A DNA stretch of 64,000 nt from Desulfobacula sp. (GTDB lineage: Bacteria > Desulfobacterota > Desulfobacteria > Desulfobacterales > Desulfobacteraceae), in contig NZ_JAQYWD010000012.1 of NCBI RefSeq assembly GCF_030145145.1, positions 62,001 through 126,000 of the forward strand, in the 5' to 3' direction. Under the pieces are notes generated by a model. It saw nothing but the letters and a program-made list of their open reading frames with translations, was not told where the DNA came from and did no database searches. How positions within the stretch are numbered: the stretch's first letter is position 1; the number at the start of each line of letters is the position of its first letter. Made by a program: the position numbers and the translations under genes. Positions 52,886 to 62,561 of this stretch are shown here, piece by piece.

Positions 52886-54289
52886 TTATTGTTGTCCGGT
52901 AACGCTCAGTTCTGCTGGAAGGGGAACGTGACTGACAACGTAACGATGTTTGCCGGAAGCTTCTGCAGGAATTTTATCAACAAATCTTATATTTATACTT
53001 ACACTATCCCCCATGCGCGCATGTAACCCTGATATAATTTTCTCACCAGCATTTCCATTCCAATTCCGGTTTCGAACAATTAGTATCTCAACCTCATCAA
53101 TTTTGTGCTGGATGAACTTGAATTCACCAACGCCTTCCGTTGCCCTGAGGACATAGATAACAGCAAGAGCATGCATAATCCTGCCGTCCGGGGCAACAAC
53201 AAAGTCAGTAGAACGACCCGCCACTTGCCCAATGACATGCAGTCCCCTTCCTTCCCGGCAGGTTTCTTCAGTGTATTTTACCATATCGCCTGTTTTATAC
53301 CTGATAAACGGCTGTGCCTGGGAGCAGAGGCCTGTAATTACCGCTTCACCGATCTGGCCTGAAGCAACAGGTACCCCTTGCTGATCAAGCACCTCCAGGA
53401 TATGGCTCTCACTCAAAAGCAGCATCTGTCCATTTGGACTTTCATGTGCAGTAAAGCCAATATCACGGCTTCCAAACTCGCAGGCTACAGGCACACCGAA
53501 AACCTCTTCAAGGGTCTTCCTTTGATGAGGGTATGTTGGCTCACCCGTGGAAAAGATTACCTTGAGCCCGGGCAGTTTCATATCAACCTTTTGGTCACGC
53601 GCTCTGGCAGCCAAAAGGGCAAGGCTTGTGGCATACCCATAAATACAGACCGGTTTAAAGGAACATATTGCCTGAATATAGCTGTCTATTTTTTCAAGTG
53701 TCATTTCAAAAGCGTTCAAAAAAAGCTGATTCAGAAATCGATCACGAACCGCCTTGATATTATCAGTTTTATTGAGCTCAACAGGTGCCCCCCAAAGCCA
53801 GACTTCCGGATCACCCACCTCCACTCCCCACCAGCGATGGGCCCGAAATCGGCCTGCCGTATCGGATGCCTGGCGCTGACGACCATAATAAAAAATAAGG
53901 GGCTTCCCGCTGGACCCGCCCGTGTTGTATAAATATGCTCCTCCAGGCACCTTTTTCCATACCATAGCGTCTCTATTTTTTTGAGCATCCTCCTTTTTCA
54001 TGAGGGGCAATTGTTCTAAATCTGAATATGTTATAACATTCTTCCGGTCTATCACTAACCCCGCTTCTTGAATCCTTTCCTTGTGCCAGGGGCAATGATC
54101 ATGAGCCACTTGGAGAAGTGTTTTCAATTTGTCCATTTGATACGTTTCTATTTCATCCCTGGAAAACCACTGAGTTTTTTCCAATTCCTTGAGATAGGAG
54201 AATGTCGGTCTGTGAACAAGACTTTCATGGATTGGAAATACCAAATGCCTGGAAAAAATTTTTCTGCCTGTTTTAAGACTGCTTTTCAT
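52886..54289 (-). CDS. PaaK/CapK-like adenylate-forming protein
   Basis: The 467-aa protein shows the phenylacetate-CoA ligase family pattern: YNTGGSSGKPLIFYYG (P-loop-like), GYATSLALLA, FSTGEPTYPHQR, CEFGSRDIGFTAHE and IRYKTGDMVKYTEE. In capsule loci (CapK) such proteins are thought to activate an acid for transfer to polysaccharide. The ATG at 54289 has GGGGGAAAA upstream; ATG 54304 is also possible. The neighbours make an acyl substituent likely. Confidence 0.82.
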   Translation of the reverse strand: MKSSLKTGRKIFSRHLVFPIHESLVHRPTFSYLKELEKTQWFSRDEIETYQMDKLKTLLQVAHDHCPWHKERIQEAGLVIDRKNVITYSDLEQLPLMKKEDAQKNRDAMVWKKVPGGAYLYNTGGSSGKPLIFYYGRQRQASDTAGRFRAHRWWGVEVGDPEVWLWGAPVELNKTDNIKAVRDRFLNQLFLNAFEMTLEKIDSYIQAICSFKPVCIYGYATSLALLAARARDQKVDMKLPGLKVIFSTGEPTYPHQRKTLEEVFGVPVACEFGSRDIGFTAHESPNGQMLLLSESHILEVLDQQGVPVASGQIGEAVITGLCSQAQPFIRYKTGDMVKYTEETCREGRGLHVIGQVAGRSTDFVVAPDGRIMHALAVIYVLRATEGVGEFKFIQHKIDEVEILIVRNRNWNGNAGEKIISGLHARMGDSVSINIRFVDKIPAEASGKHRYVVSHVPLPAELSVTGQQ

Positions 54290-54353
54290 AACATTTTCCC
54301 CCATGCTTTTCTGCTGCCGTTAAATTTATGTCTAATATGACTTGCAAAAGACA

Positions 54354-55457
54354 TTATGGTAAAAAAACAGTTTTATATACCGATTCATAATTATCGACCA
54401 TGGAAGCAATGGAAAAATTATCAATTGTTTTCTTCCTTCCTGTTTCTCCATGCTGATCCATCAGGGAAGGCTCTTTAATATATTTAATAATCTTATCAGC
54501 TATCTGCTCAAGGTCATCGGGATCTATTAGGAAACCAGTTTCCCCATCCTCAACCAGCTCAGGATTGCCACCGGCATCCGATGCAATAACCGGCAATCCG
54601 CAAGCCATGGCTTCAAGAATAGTATTGGATATTCCTTCATTAAATGACGGCAGTACAAACAAATCAAAGCTTCTCATCAAAACATCTGTGTCTGGTCTAT
54701 ATCCTAAAAATACAATGTTTTGAAAACTTTCTGATGTAAGTCGCTGCATTTCATTTCCATCACCCACTATCACAAGTCTTGCAAAGGGATTTTTTTGTAT
54801 AACTATTTTGAAAGCCTTGAATAAATTGGAATGGTTTTTTATGGCATCCAACCGGCCGACAATTCCGACAATAAAATTGTCCTTCGAAAAACCAAGCTGC
54901 TGTTTTATTGCATTTTTTTCATTCAATTTTGCTGGATGATGTTTTACTGTATCTATTCCATTATATATTTGTGTAACTTCTTTTCCGATTTTAACATCAT
55001 TTAATAGCCAGTTTTTTAATTGCTTTGATACGCAAGTATAATCCTGAACCAGTGTTGATGAAAACCTTCGGATAAGTCTTCTTTTCATACTGGAGCCAAA
55101 AGGGTCAAACATATCCCATCCATGCTCACCATGGATAATGGTCTTAACACCTGCAAGCTTTGCTGCAAAAATCCCGTCCATACCGCTCCAGTTGCGTGTA
55201 TGGACAATATCTGGCTTGATTTGCCGCAAGAGCTTTGAAAGTTCCCAGATAAACTTAGGTGAATTTCCATCTCTCTTATTTAATAAAAAAATTTTTGTCT
55301 TTCTGGTAAGAAGCCCTTTTGATTCTCCAGAACCCGTCAGACTGACAATGATATGTTCAAACTCCGATGACCCATGATTAATAAGGGTGGTAATCCCTTT
55401 CTCAAGCCCGCCGATTCCAAAAGAATAAACAATGTGAACAATTTTTATTTTTACCAT
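54354..55457 (-). CDS. Glycosyltransferase family 4
   Basis: The 367-aa GT-B enzyme has a Gly-rich N-terminal loop (SFGIGGLEKG) for the acceptor side, and in the C-terminal half the VGIVGRLDAIKNH segment, and the EGISNTILEAMACGLPVIASDAGG donor-binding motif of GT4. It probably adds a sugar to a lipid-linked intermediate at the cytoplasmic face. It starts with ATG 55457. It is the first of three GT4-type genes in the cluster. Confidence 0.9.
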   Translation of the reverse strand: MVKIKIVHIVYSFGIGGLEKGITTLINHGSSEFEHIIVSLTGSGESKGLLTRKTKIFLLNKRDGNSPKFIWELSKLLRQIKPDIVHTRNWSGMDGIFAAKLAGVKTIIHGEHGWDMFDPFGSSMKRRLIRRFSSTLVQDYTCVSKQLKNWLLNDVKIGKEVTQIYNGIDTVKHHPAKLNEKNAIKQQLGFSKDNFIVGIVGRLDAIKNHSNLFKAFKIVIQKNPFARLVIVGDGNEMQRLTSESFQNIVFLGYRPDTDVLMRSFDLFVLPSFNEGISNTILEAMACGLPVIASDAGGNPELVEDGETGFLIDPDDLEQIADKIIKYIKEPSLMDQHGETGRKKTIDNFSIASMVDNYESVYKTVFLP

Positions 55458-55480
55458 AAAGTGATCTAATCAAAATTTTT

Positions 55481-58189
55481 TTATCGGTGTGCCTCTGCCC
55501 AGGATGCAGTATCAAATTTGCTAACACTTAACGCACAGGCACCCTCAGATGCCGGGAAAGCATCATTAAACAATTTGACGGAATGAATTTTAATATGTTT
55601 TTGCTCACTGACTCTGATGGGGTCTTTTAAGGTCATTTTCACCCAGGGTGTTCTGACATCTGCTGCATATGTGAATTCTTTTCCATTTTTGGCCTTGAAC
55701 AACAATTCTCGTGTTAGAGGGAAACGCCGCCAGCGCAAAATCATGGTAATGTCATCTCCCTTTGGGGTAGGTGCCTTTTTTTTTCGTCCTCTTGATGGCC
55801 CTCCTATTTTAAAGGGATGGCTGGATGCCCCTGGCATCGCTCCAACCTGAATTTCCTTCGAACGAACAACAGGTAATATACCATCTGACGTTGAGGAATA
55901 CATCACTTCCAAAGTTCCTGATTCTGAAAAAAATTTTCGCTTCAAAAGATTTATTTGCCAATGCTTATCGCTCTTTTTCCCATTTCTGGTTAACATCTCT
56001 GTTTCTGGTTTACTTCCTGTTTTAAATTGAAGAGGCCCAAAGCCTTTACTTACATCAGCAACATTTCCATAAGGATCCCTAAGAACTGGCCTATAGAAAT
56101 AAATTGTATCCGGTTCAAGATTTCTTAAAATAGCTTTGGGCCGGGTTGAATAGATGGGCCATGTACTCACATTTTCTTTTCTGCTGTCTTTTTCCCAATA
56201 ATATAATTCAAGGGTCACAACCTCGGGCCTTTCTTTCGTAGAGACAATTGGTATTGTGAGCTGGCCGGTATATTCTCCCATTACAGGGATTAGTTTGATT
56301 TTAATATCATCTTTAGATCTGACACGTGGTGAAGCTTTATCAACAATTGTCTGCGATAAATCCGGGTGATAAAGGGGATCTCCCACTAATGATGTAGACC
56401 AGTTCACATATAAAGTTGATAAAAGAAAGCACTCACCTAGATCCCTTCCCCTGAGCAAATAACGCAGTAAAATCCTGTTGTCCCAGAACGTAGCGTTTGT
56501 AATATGGGGACCGCCACCGTATGCAGGCCCGCCGCAGGCACTGATCGTGACCCCATTATCCACCTGTCTCCAGATTGAAGCCCCACGCCCCATATTCCAC
56601 CCGTTGCCACTGTACACGGCTCTATCCATGCCGCCAGGATAGTAACCCGACCATTTTGGTTTATCCGTCTTTTCAAGAGGACTTTCAATCTGATAATGAT
56701 CCTCAAGAGATCTTCCCAGAAACGGTATCCCTTGCCCCCCGTAATAAGAAAGGACTCTAAAACCTAACGCCTCTTCTTCAGAAACACCCCAGACATTATC
56801 CTGGTCTATTTTTTCATATTGATCCGTCAGGTTGCCAGCATCCTCTTTTTTCTGCAGTTTTCGTACGGCTATATCCATATCAGGATGTAGATATTTTGAA
56901 CCATACAGAGAGTAGTCAATCTGCCTTTTGGCCTCTGTAGGACCTTGACCGTCCAGTCTGCTCACACCATAGGCAAAAAAGTATTGGGGCAGTTGTTTTC
57001 TTTTTAACGGCAAAGGTGGCAAGTCAATGAAAGCAGCATCTTTTTTACTAAGAAAAGAATATGTATCCGGGTGCATATAGGGATTCCATCGATTACCGGT
57101 CATGGGATACCGCATGGCACTGGTGATCCTATGATTTTTCACCCCCGCTTTACTGTCCGGCCCTCCTGACATGTACATTGATATAACAGGAGGAATAATT
57201 TTAGTTCCCCATTCATAGTACAATGTCTGCAACCGCTGCTCAAGTGATCCTAAATCGCCATGATTACTCTGCTTTGACGTCACACCTCTTTCAATACCGA
57301 AAACACCTTCACACGAAAATGGAAGTCCATGGCAGATCACGATATATAGGATATGCTCCTTTAGCACTGTCCCGTCCGGCAATATATTATCATTATCTTC
57401 GAGAAACTCCTTTACCGGAATGGCAACATCTTCCTGAAAATGGAGTTCATCAGGCACCTCATCCTGCCCCAGGATAGAAAACTTGAAATCCTCTGTATCA
57501 TAATACTTCAGTTTAAGATTCTTAACGACTTTTCCGGCATGATCCTTTACTTTTACAAAGACCCATACAGTTCCACTGAATATTTCTTTTGCATTAAATC
57601 GGTAGCAACGTCCCCCACCTTCTTTGATCTCCGGATAAACAGTCTGCCTGCCCTTTCGCGCGGGAAGACCTGATATTTTGGGGGCTATTTTGATTTCTGT
57701 TTTTGTCTTTTCAGATCGGCAGGAAATATCAATAGTTTCCCAATCAACAGGTACAGCCTGCTGTTGAATATTTAACTCAACGAAACGGGAATCACGAGCC
57801 CACTCGTTTAATTGAGGGCCTCCCTTTCCTCGTGTATATTCTATACCGTTTTTATTATCATTGCTTTTTTCCCTGATCACCCAATCATTTAAATGCTTTT
57901 TTCCATGTCTGCACTTCAGTCCCAGCAGATACGGTTTTTTACCAGTCTCAGGATCAGTGTGTCTGTCAATATAATACTGAGCTACTTCCTTTGAATCCTG
58001 CCCGGGCAAAGAACCATCCACATCAATATCATAGTCTTCATTATACAGGACAAGAACTTGATCCGGGCCAGCCTTGAATTTTGTTAATCCTGCATGACAT
58101 ATTGGTATCAAAAAAAGACAGCACCCAATAAAGATTAAAAATACTATTTTGAAGACTTTAATATAAACTCCTGTTTTATAATCAAACAA
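55481..58189 (-). CDS. TIGR03790-like exosortase-associated protein, extended form
   Basis: The 902-aa secreted protein has a hydrophobic N-terminal region (about residues 12-34, ending HAG). It opens with PDQVLVLYNE, contains ILYIVICHGLPFSCEGVFGI, and has STSLVGDPLYHPDL late, which recall TIGR03790, a family of unknown function found only in exosortase genomes. It is about three times the usual length. The first frame start is TTG without a ribosome site; GGAG lies before an ATT ten codons on, so the true start is uncertain. Confidence 0.6.
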   Translation of the reverse strand: MFDYKTGVYIKVFKIVFLIFIGCCLFLIPICHAGLTKFKAGPDQVLVLYNEDYDIDVDGSLPGQDSKEVAQYYIDRHTDPETGKKPYLLGLKCRHGKKHLNDWVIREKSNDNKNGIEYTRGKGGPQLNEWARDSRFVELNIQQQAVPVDWETIDISCRSEKTKTEIKIAPKISGLPARKGRQTVYPEIKEGGGRCYRFNAKEIFSGTVWVFVKVKDHAGKVVKNLKLKYYDTEDFKFSILGQDEVPDELHFQEDVAIPVKEFLEDNDNILPDGTVLKEHILYIVICHGLPFSCEGVFGIERGVTSKQSNHGDLGSLEQRLQTLYYEWGTKIIPPVISMYMSGGPDSKAGVKNHRITSAMRYPMTGNRWNPYMHPDTYSFLSKKDAAFIDLPPLPLKRKQLPQYFFAYGVSRLDGQGPTEAKRQIDYSLYGSKYLHPDMDIAVRKLQKKEDAGNLTDQYEKIDQDNVWGVSEEEALGFRVLSYYGGQGIPFLGRSLEDHYQIESPLEKTDKPKWSGYYPGGMDRAVYSGNGWNMGRGASIWRQVDNGVTISACGGPAYGGGPHITNATFWDNRILLRYLLRGRDLGECFLLSTLYVNWSTSLVGDPLYHPDLSQTIVDKASPRVRSKDDIKIKLIPVMGEYTGQLTIPIVSTKERPEVVTLELYYWEKDSRKENVSTWPIYSTRPKAILRNLEPDTIYFYRPVLRDPYGNVADVSKGFGPLQFKTGSKPETEMLTRNGKKSDKHWQINLLKRKFFSESGTLEVMYSSTSDGILPVVRSKEIQVGAMPGASSHPFKIGGPSRGRKKKAPTPKGDDITMILRWRRFPLTRELLFKAKNGKEFTYAADVRTPWVKMTLKDPIRVSEQKHIKIHSVKLFNDAFPASEGACALSVSKFDTASWAEAHR

Positions 58190-58224
58190 ATATTTGATTT
58201 ATTCCATTTTGCCATGCAGTATCG

Positions 58225-60168
58225 TTATACAGCGAAATCTCGGTGCCACAGGTTCAACATCATTATTATCCAAAGTTCTGTTGACCGGTTTCTCAATCCC
58301 TTTTGATGCTCGCTCCAAAATTTATCCAGCATGTTTTTTTGCAAATAGAGTTTGCTTGCTTCTCCTTTTAATACTAAATTACCGCCATATTCCTTTAAAT
58401 CTTTTCTCAACCACTCTTCAACCGGGACGCCAAAACCCATTTTTTTTCGATACAGGATGTCGTCGGGAAGATACTTTTTTAAAGTTTTTTTGAAAATATA
58501 CTTCCCATCTTTTCCAACCAGTTTATACTTTGATGGGATTTTCGCTACATATTCCATGAAAACATGATCCAATATCGGACACCTGACCTCAAGAGATACC
58601 GCCATGCTGGCCCGGTCTACTTTGGTCAGTATATCATCACAGAGATAGGTTTTAATATCCAGGTATTGTATTTTCGAAAGATGATCCTTGGCAGGTGCTT
58701 TTTTGTAAATATCATAGAACAGATCACGGGTTCTGTAATCGCCTATTTCATTCAAGATATCAGGATGTACCAACTGACGTTTTTCTTGTCCATACATTGA
58801 ACTGACTGAAAAATAATATGCATCAACAGGATCTCGAGCAATATTTGATATAAATGCTTTCCCTCTGAAAACCTGAGGAAGATAGTCAGCTTTTGGATAG
58901 AGATTCCCTATTGTTCCGAAAACTACCTGTCTCAGCCTCTCCGGCACAAGACTTCGAACAAAATTTTCCCTCATGTCAAAATAATATCGCCTGTAGCCGG
59001 CAAAATTCTCATCACCGCCATCACCGGACAGGGAGACCGTAACATTTTTACGTGCTATTTCAGACACATAATATGTCGGCACAGCAGAAGAATCTGCAAA
59101 CGGTTCATCATAGTGCCAAGCCAGTTTTTCAATAACGGAGACCGCTTCTGGAGTCACATGGAATTCATGGTGATCGGTTTTAAAAAGGTCTGCTACTTTT
59201 TTGGCATATTGCGCTTCATTATATTTTGCCACACTAAAAGAAATTGAATTGGTCTTAACGGGTTCACTTGATCTTTTTGCCATCAATGCGACGATCGCTG
59301 AAGAATCAACCCCACCGGACAAGAAGGCCCCAAGCGGTACTTCACTTATCATTCGAATTTTTGTTGCTTCATCTAATATATTGAGCAAATCATCTGTCAT
59401 TTGTGACTCACTGATATTCATATCAGGGTAAAAAGACAAATCCCAGTATGATTCAACCTGTATTGAATCAGCAGTAACAATAGCCCAATGCCCTGCCGGT
59501 AATTTTTTAATTGATTTAAAAATGGTTTTTGGGGCTGGGACATAAAGCAAGGAAAGATAGTCATAAAGAGCTGTATAGTCAACCGATCTTGAAACGTCCT
59601 TTACTTCTAAAATAGCCTTTATCTCGGACCCAAAGATCAGTCTTTTGGGATCATCAAGATAATACAACGGTTTTTTCCCCACCCGGTCGCGGGCCAAAAG
59701 AAGCTGCTTTTTATTTTCATCCCATATGGCAAATGCAAACATTCCCCTAAGTTTTTCTATGGCGTTTGTTCCCCACTCTTCATAGGCATGGACAATCGTT
59801 TCGGTATCTGAGTTTGTACGAAATTGATGGCCTTTAGACTCCAGGTCCCGTTTTAATTCCTGAAAGTTGTATATTTCACCATTAAACGTGATCCAAATGC
59901 TGCCGTCTTCATTACACAAAGGCTGCTGCCCGGTAGCAAGATCAATAATACTCAAGCGCCTGTGACCAAGACCGACATTACCCTGCCCCGAACAATATCT
60001 CCAGGCAACTTTCTCTTTGTTCCAAGTTCCCAGCCCAGCATTCTGTGTATTTACAAAAAAACCTTCCTCATCCGGCCCCCGATGAAAAAGGGTCCGGGTC
60101 ATTCGAACAAGCGTATCTGCATCAATACCCTTATTTTCAAAATTAAATATTCCAGTAATTCCGCACAA
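58225..60168 (-). CDS. asnB: Asparagine synthase (glutamine-hydrolysing) type amidotransferase
   Basis: The 647-aa protein starts at TTG 60168 so that Cys2 becomes the N-terminal nucleophile (M-CGITGIF), with AAAGGAA at a good distance. The glutaminase domain (residues 1-210, RGPDEEGFF, GEIYN) is followed by the synthetase domain with the PP-loop LSGGVDSSAI and SLSGDGGDENFAGYRRY. Asparagine synthase paralogs are common in exosortase EPS loci, where they may amidate a sugar acid. The upstream reading frame extends further but lacks these features. Confidence 0.9.
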   Translation of the reverse strand: MCGITGIFNFENKGIDADTLVRMTRTLFHRGPDEEGFFVNTQNAGLGTWNKEKVAWRYCSGQGNVGLGHRRLSIIDLATGQQPLCNEDGSIWITFNGEIYNFQELKRDLESKGHQFRTNSDTETIVHAYEEWGTNAIEKLRGMFAFAIWDENKKQLLLARDRVGKKPLYYLDDPKRLIFGSEIKAILEVKDVSRSVDYTALYDYLSLLYVPAPKTIFKSIKKLPAGHWAIVTADSIQVESYWDLSFYPDMNISESQMTDDLLNILDEATKIRMISEVPLGAFLSGGVDSSAIVALMAKRSSEPVKTNSISFSVAKYNEAQYAKKVADLFKTDHHEFHVTPEAVSVIEKLAWHYDEPFADSSAVPTYYVSEIARKNVTVSLSGDGGDENFAGYRRYYFDMRENFVRSLVPERLRQVVFGTIGNLYPKADYLPQVFRGKAFISNIARDPVDAYYFSVSSMYGQEKRQLVHPDILNEIGDYRTRDLFYDIYKKAPAKDHLSKIQYLDIKTYLCDDILTKVDRASMAVSLEVRCPILDHVFMEYVAKIPSKYKLVGKDGKYIFKKTLKKYLPDDILYRKKMGFGVPVEEWLRKDLKEYGGNLVLKGEASKLYLQKNMLDKFWSEHQKGLRNRSTELWIIMMLNLWHRDFAV

Positions 60169-60223
60169 AGTTCTATTCCTTTCAAAGTTGTAGAAACCTG
60201 CTTCAAATAAAATTATAATGCTC

Positions 60224-61285
60224 TCAGCCGTATATTTTTTTAAGCGCTGACCAAATCTTTGACCAGGAATGGTCATCAGCGATACGCCTGGCATTTTCGG
60301 CCAGATTTCTTCCAAGCTCCGGGTCGTTTGCCAGGTCGATCATCTTTCTGGCAAGGGCCTTATAGTCTTTTGGGGCCACAAGAATACCTGTTATATCATT
60401 TTCAATCAGATAGGGGATACCACCTGCTGAAGTGGAAATGACCGGAAGCCCGCTTGAGAATGCCTCTAAAATAGAAATCGGATAGTTGTCCACAACTGAG
60501 GAATTTACATATATGTCATGACAGGAAAGATAATACGGCATATCCTGTGAATCTACCTTTCCTAAAAACTTGACACACCCTGTAAGGCCTGATCGTTTCA
60601 CACAATCCTGAATGTCCTGTTTTAATGACCCGTCACCGATTAGTGTCAAAGATACGGTGGGAAGATCATTTCTAACCAGTTGAAAACTTTTGATAAGTGT
60701 CAAGATATCGTAATAGGCTTCAAAATTTCTAGTACAGATAAATTTAATATGATGTTTATAGTGAGGCGGTGAAAAATGGAACTTATCTATCTGTGCAATA
60801 TTCGGTATCACTTTTACCTGAATACCAAATTCTCCAAATATTGATTTCAAGTAACCGCTTGGAACAATAAATGAGTCTGATAGCTTGAACACGTTTAAAA
60901 AATGCCCGGCAAATCCCTTGAAAAAAGATTCGGCTTCACCACCGCGATAGTTAACCACCACTCTTTTTTTATAGATTCTACCGATAACAATAGCCGGTAT
61001 AACATTCAAATAAAAATACAAATGCGAGCAGGCCAGAATATGAATACTACTGCAATATTTCAGCGAACGTAATATTCCTGCCACATAAATAAAAACCTTG
61101 CCAACAGTTCTGAATACGGGAAGCAACCACAGTTTTTCCGAAAACAGCTTTGGGGATTTATTTGTTGGAACAAAAAAAACTTGAATATTCTCTCTGGTAA
61201 GTCCTTCTTTCAACAAACAAGCCTGGGTTGCCATACCGCCAAAAGGTGGGGACTCGGGTGCTATTAATATAATACCTTTTCCCAT
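60224..61285 (-). CDS. Glycosyltransferase family 4
   Basis: The 353-aa GT-B protein has an N-terminal PPFGGMATQACLL loop and the GT4 donor motif LEAFSSGLPVISTSAGG. I chose ATG 61285 because AAAGG is well placed; the frame is open 16 codons further upstream but overlaps the next gene. Its acceptor is unknown; the locus suggests exopolysaccharide assembly. Confidence 0.87.
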   Translation of the reverse strand: MGKGIILIAPESPPFGGMATQACLLKEGLTRENIQVFFVPTNKSPKLFSEKLWLLPVFRTVGKVFIYVAGILRSLKYCSSIHILACSHLYFYLNVIPAIVIGRIYKKRVVVNYRGGEAESFFKGFAGHFLNVFKLSDSFIVPSGYLKSIFGEFGIQVKVIPNIAQIDKFHFSPPHYKHHIKFICTRNFEAYYDILTLIKSFQLVRNDLPTVSLTLIGDGSLKQDIQDCVKRSGLTGCVKFLGKVDSQDMPYYLSCHDIYVNSSVVDNYPISILEAFSSGLPVISTSAGGIPYLIENDITGILVAPKDYKALARKMIDLANDPELGRNLAENARRIADDHSWSKIWSALKKIYG

Positions 61286-61307
61286 AATAGTTAGCCTTTC
61301 GCTATTT

Positions 61308-62561
61308 TCATGAAGCCAATCTCTGTTCAGCAATACCGCGATAAAGAAAAACCTTCATCAAAACACACAATGACACCAGGTGGTAAAAATAATCCCAGTA
61401 AGCCACCCCTAGAAAAGCACCACCCACCGCATACCCCAGCAATGATATCTGAACCGCCCTGGCATAATCTTTGATCCAGAGATAGCCCTGGATATACCTT
61501 GCCTGGGATCGCAATCTTTCAAGAGCGAACATTGTCCCAAAAAGAAGGGAGAGCCATATGATCAGGGCAAAATAGCCATGTTCTCCCAGTATCTCGAAAT
61601 AGGCACTATGAACATCTGTGCCGTTTATTTGATACGTTTCAAAGCCACCTCCGGTTAACGGGCTTTGATTGGCTCTTCTGATCCCGTACTTCCAGGCATA
61701 AATTCTACTCATTGCAGAAGAATCCTCTTCATATGTCTTAATGGTATCCATTCTGTCGAACCATTCCGAAGGCAAGATAGATCTTAATTTTTCAGAGGGC
61801 AAAGTTGCTATCACCAGTGAAGCTGCTAAAAACAGCCCAACAATGCGTATTTTTTTTTTGCTGCTTAAAATTATCGCAGATAACACCACAAATAGAGTTA
61901 CCATTGCCCCCCGTGACCAGGTACTTATTATGGCGCATATCGAAAAGAAAAAAACAGTATGAAACGAAATTTTTATAATCTTCCTTTCAAACTGCCCAGC
62001 GGCTAAAAGAATCAGGGGCAGGGTCATATTCAGTGCAAGGCCGATTTCATTGTTCCCGGCATAAAAAGTACCCCCAGGTCCCTGAACCCTGTAAGAAAAT
62101 CCGTTTGCGATCGCAAAAACCCCCCCTTTAAAACCTATAAAACCAAAACTAACCGTAATGATTATAATCAACCACTTCATTTTGTCCTTGGTATTGATCA
62201 TCCAGAAGGTTGGAAAAATACTGATGTATATTTTCATGACCTTTATCCATTGGTCTTTGGCTGCATAAGGAATATCGGGAGACAAATAAGTCGTTAAAGT
62301 AAACCAGGATAATAACACCATGAAAAGAGCTGTCTCCCGGGTCCAGGGGAATGGCTGCCTGTCCTTTCCATTAAAGACCATTCCTATAATCACAGAGACA
62401 AATACCATAAAATACAAAGGCATGGATCTTGTGTATCCCCATGCATACCGATGTGGATTACCAAATGTAAACAGTGCTAAGGCTAATACCCCCATCCAGG
62501 GTCTAAACAGACCCAGATAGATGGAGACAGAAGTTATGGCAAGAACCAGTAGATCTCGCAT
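61308..62561 (-). CDS. O-antigen ligase family protein, exosortase A-associated (TIGR03097 type)
   Basis: The 417-aa membrane protein has about 11 transmembrane segments. The GPHRYAW-like start (FGNPHRYAWGYTR) and FYAGNNEIGLALNMTLPL loop are the pattern of the putative O-glycosylation ligase of exosortase A loci. Its start codon immediately follows the stop of the next GT4 gene (TAGATG). It is a second ligase-like protein beside the one at 47603-49441, so the locus may have separate polymerase and ligase functions. Confidence 0.87.
   Translation of the reverse strand: MRDLLVLAITSVSIYLGLFRPWMGVLALALFTFGNPHRYAWGYTRSMPLYFMVFVSVIIGMVFNGKDRQPFPWTRETALFMVLLSWFTLTTYLSPDIPYAAKDQWIKVMKIYISIFPTFWMINTKDKMKWLIIIITVSFGFIGFKGGVFAIANGFSYRVQGPGGTFYAGNNEIGLALNMTLPLILLAAGQFERKIIKISFHTVFFFSICAIISTWSRGAMVTLFVVLSAIILSSKKKIRIVGLFLAASLVIATLPSEKLRSILPSEWFDRMDTIKTYEEDSSAMSRIYAWKYGIRRANQSPLTGGGFETYQINGTDVHSAYFEILGEHGYFALIIWLSLLFGTMFALERLRSQARYIQGYLWIKDYARAVQISLLGYAVGGAFLGVAYWDYFYHLVSLCVLMKVFLYRGIAEQRLAS

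Noticed and set aside
60169-60315. N-terminal extension of AsnB
   Set aside because: The catalytic Cys must follow the initiator; the TTG at 60168 with AAAGGAA gives this, so the longer frame is only open by chance.
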